64,000 bases of DNA. Source: Bacteroidales bacterium (lineage in GTDB: Bacteria; Bacteroidota; Bacteroidia; Bacteroidales; Bacteroidaceae). The notes beneath the pieces are model-generated. The model saw nothing but the letters and a program-made list of their open reading frames with translations. It searched no databases and was not told where the DNA came from. This document shows positions 57,014-64,000 of this stretch, piece by piece (position 1 is the first letter of the stretch; every line of letters starts with the position of its first letter). Made by a program: the position numbers and the translations under genes. The stretch lies in assembly GCA_012517855.1 (NCBI GenBank), contig JAAYUD010000078.1, positions 1 to 64,000 of the forward strand, given 5' to 3'.

Positions 57014-60000
57014 TTACTGCGCAGACTTCATGAAGTGTGCATACTTGTTGTATATCGTATTTAACTGCATGGTGTACTGCTTGCTTAAGTTAGAATTATA
57101 TTTGTTCATCAGCTTCACTTCTTGATCGAGTAAAGCCAAGTTGTATTCTATCTCTTGCGACGAAACGGCAATCTGCTGTATTCCCATAGAGAGGTACCAA
57201 TTGAGGTATTCTACCGATTTGGATGCCAATGCCAGCATTATATGGTCGGCATTCGCGCGCTTGCCAAGTTGATAGTAAGCTTCGGCCATTTGTACAGCTC
57301 CGTTTTGGAAATCATAAGGGATATTGTATTCAGGGATCACCTTTTCGCAATAATTGAGAGCCGCCAATGCTTTGGCTTTTTGGCCTTCTTGCATTAATGC
57401 CACAATGAGTTGCGAGAAGACTCTTCGATGAGTATAGCACATTCTCATGACGTTTTCGTCGAGATAGATGCCTCGTTTGTCAATGCCGCCGTATCTGAAT
57501 TTGTGCATCAGATTATCGTACATTTTCTTCGTATCGATAGTAACTCCCGTCTTGGTATTGTCGAACGGTGTGAAGCGATAGGCAAGGCCTTCTTGTATAA
57601 AGTGATTGTCCATGCCCAAGCGGTTTTCTGTACCTACGGTGATAGCGATATAAAGGGGACGAGTCCAGTTGGTGTTCTTTAAGAGTTCGAGCATCATAAG
57701 TTCACTCTTGTACAGCGCTTTTTTCCCTTTTAATGATATCACCATATTGTCTGGTATAGTCGCTCCCTTTGGAATGCACATACCCGAACGCTCTACGGCT
57801 TTCTTGTCGACATTCATGATAATGCTATCGGTCGGAATCACGTGCATGTTGTCGTTCGGATTGTGAACCCAATTCTTGAAGATCGTGTTTATCTCGTTCG
57901 GATTTGCACCCAATACGGCTCTATATTTGGCAGCATCTTCGGGGCTATGAGAATATAGAGAATCTATTTGGTTGCCTATAGTTGGGTCAATCTGGATATA
58001 TTCGTTTGTGCCCGAAACGTAATCGATGCGTTTCCACTTGATGGGCAGCGAAGGCGAAGTATATGCCGGACGTTTCATCTGATCGATGTACCAGTCGGTC
58101 TGCAAGTAACTGAGATTGCAAACTCTGGCATCTGTGCGTAGACCTTCGGTATCCATGTTGTACCAAAGTGGGAAAGTATCGTTATCGCCATTGGTGAAGA
58201 TAATTGGGTTGCCTTTGGCTTGCATGGACACCAAGTAGTTGTGTCCGAAGTCACGGCAAACATATCTTCCGGAACGGTCGTGATCGTCCCATGTCTGACC
58301 GGCCATTTGTATAGGAATCAAGATACAGGCAATAGTTGCCAAGGCTGCAGCGGTAAGTTCTTTCATCTTAGCCTTTTTGAGCAGATGAACGATACCCGCG
58401 ACACCCATTCCAATCCAAATGGCATAGGCATAGAACGAACCTGCGTAGGCATAGTCGCGTTCTCGAGGTTGCCCCGGCGTCTGGTTGAGGTAGAGCACTA
58501 TGGCAATACCGGTCATGAAGAAGAGGAAGAATACAACCCAGAATTGCTGCACTCCTTTCTTCCCTCGATAAGCTTGCCACAGCAATCCGATAATACCCAG
58601 CAAGAGCGGCAGCCCATAGAATACATTGTGTCCTTTATTGTTTTGCAGATCTTTAGGCATCAAATCTTGGTTGCCTGTCAGGTATTGGTCGATAAACTTG
58701 AAACCTGTAATCCAGTTGCCATGTTCTATCTCTCCACTTCCTTCCAAGTCGTTCTGGCGGCCTACAAAGTTCCACATAAAGTAGCGCCAATACATAAAGT
58801 TGAGCTGATAGGAGAAGAAGAATTTGAGATTTTCCCATTGTGTAGGCATATTTACCATTACCGTTTCACCGCTTTGTGGATCGGTATAAGGAACGTCGTG
58901 TCCTTTGATATTTACCCATTGTTTATACCCGTCTGCATATTGGGCACCGTACATTCGGGGGAAAAACATGTTTTGTTCGTACGCATAACTTGTTTCGCCG
59001 GGAATGGAAATATAGGAATCTTTTTCGTCTGGCGAAGTCTTTTCTTTGCGTATCCATTTTTTCTCAGAGCTCTCTTCTACAGGTTTCAGATAGTCACCTT
59101 CTTGTGCGAATTTAACTCGCGAACTGAAAGCCGGACCGTAAAATAGAGGTCGGGTTCCATATTGTTCGCGGCCTAAGTAGTCGCCTAGCGTGAAAATATC
59201 TTCGGGAGAGTTTTGATCCATCGGAGGGTTGGCTACCGAACGAATAACGATCAACGCATAAGAAGAATAACCGATAACCAGCATCATGGAGCAAATCACT
59301 GCTGTGTTCAATGCACGGGCAGAAACCCGGTACTTCGGATTTTTCTGTATTTTGGGTGAAAGATAAATCAGTAGTCCGGCAATAATGATGATGCCGATGA
59401 TGATGGCGTTGGCACCATGGCCATAGAATGGGATACCCAATAATGCTACTGTCAGGACAAAAGCATAGCGCATCCGATTCTGATTTTTATTATGGAAAGT
59501 TTCGTAAGTCGCCCAAATGAGTGCTGAAGCTAAAATGGCTATATAGATAACAACCCCCGTGTTGAATGGCAAATTAAAGCCATTGACAAAGAGCAGTTCG
59601 AACCATCCGCCTACTTTTACGACACCCGGAACAATGCCATACAATACTACTCCTACCAATACTATCGAAGCGATAAGTGCTAATATGGATCCTTTGACGT
59701 TGGCATTGGGGCGTTTCTTGTAGTAATATACCAGAACAATAGCCGGTAAACAAAGTAAATTGAGTAAGTGCACGCCAATACTTAAGCCGGTGAGGTAGGT
59801 GATAAGAATGAGGAATCTATCGGAGTGAGATTCATCGGCGACATCTTCCCATTTTAATATCAGCCAAAAGACAATGGCAGTGAACATGGATGAGAATGCA
59901 TAAACCTCACCTTCGACGGCACTAAACCAAAATGTGTCGCTGAAAGTATAAGCCATGGCACCGACAAAACCTGAGCCCATGATGGTAATGAGTTGGGAAA

Positions 60001-60340
60001 TTGTGACATTTTCTTCATCTTTTATAACCAATTTCTTTACCAAATGGGTGATTGTCCAAAACAGGAATAAGATGGTAGCGCCACTCATGAGGGCACTCAT
60101 ATAGTTTACCATTTTGGCTACTGTCTCGGCACTGCTTGCGAAGTGGGAGAAAAGATTAGCTACAAGCATAAAAAAAGGTGCTCCAGGTGGATGTCCTATT
60201 TCAAGTTTGTATCCTGTTGTAATGAACTCTGGACAGTCCCAAAAACTGGCTGTCGGTTCTATTGTCATACAATAGACTGTTGCCGCAATGGCAAAAGTAA
60301 TCCAACCTATAAGGTTGTTTACATTTTTGTATTGTCTCAT
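57014..60340 (-). CDS. DUF2723 / TMEM260-type membrane glycosyltransferase
   Basis: The ATG at 60340 follows a TTG that could give one extra codon. The 1108-residue protein has about 12 membrane helices in its first 700 residues. The GT-C-like acidic start is E-P-T-A-S-F-W-D-C-P-E-F, followed by G-H-P-P-G-A-P in the first loop. A large soluble periplasmic C-terminal region with TPR-like helices ends the protein. The family includes human TMEM260, an O-mannosyltransferase. In Bacteroidetes a protein O-glycosylation role is plausible but unproven. A minus-strand TATCTTTG box lies at 60376-60383. Confidence 0.88.
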   Translation of the reverse strand: MRQYKNVNNLIGWITFAIAATVYCMTIEPTASFWDCPEFITTGYKLEIGHPPGAPFFMLVANLFSHFASSAETVAKMVNYMSALMSGATILFLFWTITHLVKKLVIKDEENVTISQLITIMGSGFVGAMAYTFSDTFWFSAVEGEVYAFSSMFTAIVFWLILKWEDVADESHSDRFLILITYLTGLSIGVHLLNLLCLPAIVLVYYYKKRPNANVKGSILALIASIVLVGVVLYGIVPGVVKVGGWFELLFVNGFNLPFNTGVVIYIAILASALIWATYETFHNKNQNRMRYAFVLTVALLGIPFYGHGANAIIIGIIIIAGLLIYLSPKIQKNPKYRVSARALNTAVICSMMLVIGYSSYALIVIRSVANPPMDQNSPEDIFTLGDYLGREQYGTRPLFYGPAFSSRVKFAQEGDYLKPVEESSEKKWIRKEKTSPDEKDSYISIPGETSYAYEQNMFFPRMYGAQYADGYKQWVNIKGHDVPYTDPQSGETVMVNMPTQWENLKFFFSYQLNFMYWRYFMWNFVGRQNDLEGSGEIEHGNWITGFKFIDQYLTGNQDLMPKDLQNNKGHNVFYGLPLLLGIIGLLWQAYRGKKGVQQFWVVFFLFFMTGIAIVLYLNQTPGQPRERDYAYAGSFYAYAIWIGMGVAGIVHLLKKAKMKELTAAALATIACILIPIQMAGQTWDDHDRSGRYVCRDFGHNYLVSMQAKGNPIIFTNGDNDTFPLWYNMDTEGLRTDARVCNLSYLQTDWYIDQMKRPAYTSPSLPIKWKRIDYVSGTNEYIQIDPTIGNQIDSLYSHSPEDAAKYRAVLGANPNEINTIFKNWVHNPNDNMHVIPTDSIIMNVDKKAVERSGMCIPKGATIPDNMVISLKGKKALYKSELMMLELLKNTNWTRPLYIAITVGTENRLGMDNHFIQEGLAYRFTPFDNTKTGVTIDTKKMYDNLMHKFRYGGIDKRGIYLDENVMRMCYTHRRVFSQLIVALMQEGQKAKALAALNYCEKVIPEYNIPYDFQNGAVQMAEAYYQLGKRANADHIMLALASKSVEYLNWYLSMGIQQIAVSSQEIEYNLALLDQEVKLMNKYNSNLSKQYTMQLNTIYNKYAHFMKSAQ

Positions 60341-60462
60341 CAATTTACTTGTTAAAAGATATACACAATTTGGCGCAAAGATAATGAAAAGATGAATATT
60401 ATGCTTTAAAAGCAGAATTAGAATAATATTAATTAATAATTTATCAACATATTATCAACAAT

Positions 60463-63273
60463 TTAGTGAGCTTCAAGCCAGTTGTGTCCCCAACCGCAGT
60501 CTGCTTTGAGTGGAACTAACATTTTGCAGGCTCCTTCCATCTCTTTGATAACGATTTGTTCTACTCGTTCTTTTTCGTCCGGATAGACGCTGAAATTTAA
60601 TTCGTCGTGTACTTGAAGTATCATTTTGGAACGAAGTTTTTCGGTTTCGAAACTTTCGAAAATTTTGGCCATCGCTACTTTGATGATATCGGCGGCGCTT
60701 CCTTGTATAGGTGCGTTGACAGCGTTTCGTTCGGCATATCCTCTAACAATTGCATTGTGCGAATTGATATCCGGCAAAAAGCGTTTCCTGTGGAACATTG
60801 TTTCTACATATCCTTTTTCACGGGCAATGGCAATGCTCTTGTCTATATATGTTCTGACCTGGGGGAATGTAATGAAGTAATTGTCGATTAGCTCTTTTGC
60901 CTCTTTGCGATCTATCATTAGTCTTTCTGAAAGGCCAAAAGCAGAAATTCCGTATATGATGCCGAAATTGGCGGTTTTGGCTTTACGTCTCATATCGGAA
61001 TTGACATCTTCGATAGGGATCTTGTATATTTTGGCAGCTGTTGCGGCATGAATGTCAAAGCCATTGTTGAAAGCTTCAATCATATTTTCGTCTTGGCTAA
61101 GGTGTGCCATTATTCTAAGTTCTATTTGTGAATAATCGGCAGAGAAGAATTCGCAACCTTCGTCGGCAATAAATGCTTTTCGTATTTCTTTTCCTCCTTC
61201 GTCGCGTACAGGAATGTTTTGTAAGTTTGGATTGCTTGAACTTAGCCTGCCGGTAGATGTTACAGTTTGGTTGAATGAAGTATGAATTCTGCCTGTCTTT
61301 GGATTAATCAATAGGGGAAGGTTGTCAATGTAGGTACTCAATAGTTTTTTAAGACCGCGATAGTCTAAAATCTTTTCAATAACCGGATGTTTATGCCTTA
61401 GATTTTCGAGTACTTCTTCTGACGTTACATATTGTCCTGTTTTTGTTTTCTTGGCTTTGTCTACAACTTTCAATTTATCGAAAAGCACTTCGCCTACTTG
61501 TTTGGGTGAGGCAATATTGAATACTGTTCCTGCAAGTTCATAAATCTCTTTTTCTATCTTACCCATTTGTATTGTCAATTCGATGGATAGTTGTTTTAGT
61601 GCTTTGGTGTCGACAAGAACTCCATTGCTCTCCAACTTTGCTAATACTGGAATGAGAGGCATCTCTATTTCGTAGAAAACTTGTTCGTCATTGTTTTTTT
61701 TCAGTTCTTCTTCTAACTTATATTTTAGTTGTAATGTGATGTCTGCATCCTCGCAGGCATATTCGTAAACAGCATCCGGCTCCAAATCGCGCATGTTTTT
61801 TTGTTTTTTCCCTCTTTCGCCAATCAGTTCTTCGATGTGTACGGTTTGATAGTTCAGATATATTTCGGCTAAATAGTCCATATTGTGATGGAGTTCGGGT
61901 TGGATAACGTAGTGTGCGACCATCGTATCGAAAATCTTTCCTTTCAGTCTGATGCCATAGTTTTGAAGGACTAGTAAATCGTATTTGATATTTTGCCCGA
62001 TTTTTAGTGTCTTAGAATTTTCGTAGACGACTTTGAACTCATTAACAATATTTATAGCTTTTTCTGTTTCACTTGGTATGGGCACATAGAATGCTTCATT
62101 TTCTTTTATGGAGAAGCTCAATCCTACCAATTCGGCAGTTATTGGATCCGTTCCAGTAGTTTCTGTATCTAGACTTAGAAAATCGCTTGTAAGTAAATAT
62201 TTAATTAATTCTTCTCTTTTCTCTTTTGTATCAATGAGTTTGTATGTTATGTCTGATGTTTTTAAGCTCCTAAAATTTGAATTATTTTGGTAATCCTTAT
62301 CATTGGACGGCATTTCTTCAAACAAAGAGCCTTGAGTCGTGTTGTTTTTAGTGTCGAATAGTGAAGGTTGAGATAACGAGGGTGGGGGAGTTTGATTTTC
62401 GGCAAGTACTCTTTTGGTCAGCGCATGAAATTCTAAATCATCGAAGATCGATTTCAATTTTTTCTCATCCGGTTTTTCTCTTTTCAGTTTATCCATCTCG
62501 AGTTCGATGGGAACATCTATTTTTATTGTGGCAAGAAGTTTCGACAACTTAATCTGTTCTTTGTTGTTTTCGACTTTCGTCTTTATGGCTCCTTTCAATT
62601 CGTTTGATCTTTCGAGGAGATTTTCGATACTTCCAAATTCGGCGATCAATTTTTGGGCCGTTTTTTCTCCTACCCCTGGGCAACCGGGAATATTATCGGC
62701 TGCATCTCCCATTAGTCCGAGTAAGTCTATTACTTGTTGGGGACCGTCGATTAGATATTTTTCTTTTATCTCTTCTATGCCAAGAATCTCGTATGCCTTT
62801 TCTCCTGTTTTGGGACGGTACATGTATACATTTTCTTTTACTAATTGTCCATAGTCTTTATCAGGTGTAAGCATGTATGTTTCTATGCCTTGTCTTGAAG
62901 CCTTGTTCGATAACGTTCCTATTACATCGTCTGCTTCATAGCCTGCTACTTCGAGTATAGGTATTCGGTAAGCATTTATAATATCTTTGATGATGGGTAC
63001 AGATTTTCTAATATCTTCGGGAGTTTCTTCTCTTTGTGCTTTATATTCTTTGTACATTTCCTTCCGAAAGGTAGGCCCTGCGGGGTCGAAGGCAATGCCT
63101 ATGTGCGAAGGATCTTCTCTTTTTAGTATGTCTTCAAGCGTATTGACAAAACCTAGAATGGCTGAAGTATTCATTCCTTTCGAGTTGATTCGTGGGTTTC
63201 TGATCATTGCGTAATATGCTCTGAAGATTAGTGCATAAGCGTCTAAAAGGAAAAGTTTGTTGTTGAAACTCAT
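60463..63273 (-). CDS. polA: DNA polymerase I
   Basis: This 936-residue protein has three active domains. The 5'-3' exonuclease covers about 1-290 (L-L-D-A-Y-A-L-I-F-R-A-Y, E-A-D-D-V-I-G-T). The 3'-5' proofreading domain has intact Asp-Thr-Glu at 369-371 and Y-A-C-E-D-A-D. The polymerase has motif A S-A-D-Y-S-Q-I-E-L-R, motif B R-R-K-A-K-T-A-N-F-G, and motif C Q-V-H-D-E-L. The linker at 302-318 has two copies of Q-x-S-L-F, which fit the sliding-clamp binding consensus. Used in repair and Okazaki fragment processing. Confidence 0.98.
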   Translation of the reverse strand: MSFNNKLFLLDAYALIFRAYYAMIRNPRINSKGMNTSAILGFVNTLEDILKREDPSHIGIAFDPAGPTFRKEMYKEYKAQREETPEDIRKSVPIIKDIINAYRIPILEVAGYEADDVIGTLSNKASRQGIETYMLTPDKDYGQLVKENVYMYRPKTGEKAYEILGIEEIKEKYLIDGPQQVIDLLGLMGDAADNIPGCPGVGEKTAQKLIAEFGSIENLLERSNELKGAIKTKVENNKEQIKLSKLLATIKIDVPIELEMDKLKREKPDEKKLKSIFDDLEFHALTKRVLAENQTPPPSLSQPSLFDTKNNTTQGSLFEEMPSNDKDYQNNSNFRSLKTSDITYKLIDTKEKREELIKYLLTSDFLSLDTETTGTDPITAELVGLSFSIKENEAFYVPIPSETEKAINIVNEFKVVYENSKTLKIGQNIKYDLLVLQNYGIRLKGKIFDTMVAHYVIQPELHHNMDYLAEIYLNYQTVHIEELIGERGKKQKNMRDLEPDAVYEYACEDADITLQLKYKLEEELKKNNDEQVFYEIEMPLIPVLAKLESNGVLVDTKALKQLSIELTIQMGKIEKEIYELAGTVFNIASPKQVGEVLFDKLKVVDKAKKTKTGQYVTSEEVLENLRHKHPVIEKILDYRGLKKLLSTYIDNLPLLINPKTGRIHTSFNQTVTSTGRLSSSNPNLQNIPVRDEGGKEIRKAFIADEGCEFFSADYSQIELRIMAHLSQDENMIEAFNNGFDIHAATAAKIYKIPIEDVNSDMRRKAKTANFGIIYGISAFGLSERLMIDRKEAKELIDNYFITFPQVRTYIDKSIAIAREKGYVETMFHRKRFLPDINSHNAIVRGYAERNAVNAPIQGSAADIIKVAMAKIFESFETEKLRSKMILQVHDELNFSVYPDEKERVEQIVIKEMEGACKMLVPLKADCGWGHNWLEAH

Positions 63274-63333
63274 AATTAGCTGTTTTTTTGCATGTAAAAT
63301 TACGAAAAAATACTTTATTATTGGTTTTATTAC

Positions 63334-63341
63334 TATTTTTG
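63334..63341 (+). promoter_or_regulatory. -7 box of the polyprenyl synthetase gene
   Basis: TATTTTTG, 18 nt before the start codon at 63360; a TTGG occurs upstream, but the -33 assignment is uncertain. Confidence 0.5.
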
Positions 63342-63359
63342 TATCGTAATTAAATTAAT

Positions 63360-64000
63360 ATGGATACTCTATCGAAAATAAAGCAACCTATACAGCAAGA
63401 ATTGTTTGAATTCAGAAAATTGTTCGAATTATCTCTGAAGTCTGATAACCCTTTATTGCAGCGTATATCTTCTCATATATTGAGTAAAAAGGGAAAGATG
63501 ATGCGCCCAATTCTTATCATGTTGATGGCTCGTTTGCATGGGGAAATTGGACAATCAACGCTTTATACTGCCGTATCATTAGAATTGTTGCATACTGCCA
63601 GTCTTGTTCATGATGACGTTGTTGATGATAGTAAGGAACGCCGTGGACAAAAATCGGTGAATGCTATTTTTGATAATCGTGTAGCTGTTCTTTCTGGTGA
63701 TTATATATTGGCTACCAGTTTGAATTATGCCTCAAAGACTTCCCATTTGGATATTATTGAAGTCGTTTCGCGGTTGGGTTGTGATTTGTCTGATGGTGAA
63801 TTGCTCCAGTTGGATAATATCGGTAAAAGGGTTTATTCTGAGGAAGATTACTATCAGGTGATAAGAAAAAAGACTGCTGCGTTGTTTTCTGCTTGTGCCA
63901 TGTGCGGTTCTCTATCGGTATCTGACAGTAAGGAAGATGCTGAGTTTGCACGCATAATAGGCGATCTGATGGGTATTTGTTTTCAAATACGCGACGATAT
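63360..64000 (+). CDS. Polyprenyl synthetase, 3'-truncated by the window edge
   Basis: The visible 213 residues are the N-terminal two thirds of an all-trans prenyl diphosphate synthase. Present are K-K-G-K-M-M-R-P (isopentenyl-PP binding), the first Asp-rich motif H-D-D-V-V-D-D, R-R-G, and at the very end F-Q-I-R-D-D, the start of the second Asp-rich motif. It should make the long isoprenoid tail of menaquinone (octaprenyl-type). Chain length cannot be judged. Divergent from polA. Confidence 0.93.
   Translation, partial: MDTLSKIKQPIQQELFEFRKLFELSLKSDNPLLQRISSHILSKKGKMMRPILIMLMARLHGEIGQSTLYTAVSLELLHTASLVHDDVVDDSKERRGQKSVNAIFDNRVAVLSGDYILATSLNYASKTSHLDIIEVVSRLGCDLSDGELLQLDNIGKRVYSEEDYYQVIRKKTAALFSACAMCGSLSVSDSKEDAEFARIIGDLMGICFQIRDD

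Noticed and set aside
58220-59146. A 308-codon ORF antisense to the DUF2723 gene
   Set aside because: The opposite strand encodes a clear long membrane protein with known motifs; the antisense translation has no family features and is a by-product of its composition.
60424-60455. Tandem TTATCAACA words between polA and the DUF2723 gene as DnaA boxes
   Set aside because: Only two words in a short AT-rich gap, as expected by chance in this base composition; noted only as a caution against the similar cluster at 19.5 kb.

Overview
The window is 64 kb of a Bacteroidales chromosome, most likely Bacteroidaceae. Four things point there. The promoters carry the TAnnTTTG -7 box of that group. Shine-Dalgarno sequences are mostly weak. 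Families almost restricted to Bacteroidetes are present (SusC/SusD, DUF4294, DUF4271, a FecR/ECF-sigma pair with an STN-domain receptor). The housekeeping proteins look like Bacteroides proteins. Gene density is high and the DNA is AT-rich. No phage, insertion sequence, CRISPR array or rRNA operon is visible.

Layout. 1-2.0 kb: two tandem TraB/GumN-family genes (the first truncated by the window), the second with both GxxH motifs lost. 2.2-4.5 kb (-): FucP-type sugar transporter and dusB. 4.6-15.8 kb (+): a long collinear run of U32 peptidase-family protein, thioesterase, dprA, serine acetyltransferase, RlmL-like rRNA methyltransferase, dipeptidyl peptidase IV, purD, an unknown membrane protein and znuA-znuC with no permease gene. 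16-19.4 kb: a helix-hairpin-helix/outer-membrane protein (-), a DUF4294 protein (+) and a TrmH-family methyltransferase (-). 19.4-20.3 kb: a gene-free AT-rich stretch followed by repeat copy A.

20.3-31.5 kb (-): a polysaccharide utilisation locus transcribed in the order ECF sigma, FecR anti-sigma, STN-SusC, SusD, SusE-like lipoprotein, GH76 lipoprotein, GH76. Two GH76 enzymes with a SusCDE set predict capture and cleavage of alpha-1,6-mannan, with transport sensed through SusC to FecR and the sigma factor. Everything except the sigma gene is bracketed by two diverged direct repeats of about 300 bp, and copy B sits between the sigma and anti-sigma genes.

31.6-46.9 kb: mostly housekeeping (rdgB, YitT-family, leuS, succinate/acetate CoA-transferase, D-Ala-D-Ala carboxypeptidase, lpdA, rubrerythrin, mutS, lgt, ychF). 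47.4-50 kb: a secreted Lys/Cys-rich small protein divergent from a two-component system. 50-55.1 kb (+): LOG-family protein, DUF4271, hemD, rnpA, a yidD-tatD fusion, tyrS and tRNA-Gln. 55.4-63.3 kb (-): queG, polysaccharide deacetylase, DUF2723/TMEM260-type glycosyltransferase and polA. A polyprenyl synthetase starts at 63360 and runs off the window.

The most interesting non-genic signals are: a two-hairpin intergenic element present twice (15870-15956 and 38274-38363) whose 6-bp hairpin centres are inverted between the copies; the direct repeats around the mannan locus; four 22-bp tandem repeats beside tRNA-Gln; and two genes whose -7 box lies exactly 4 nt before the ATG, predicting leaderless mRNAs.
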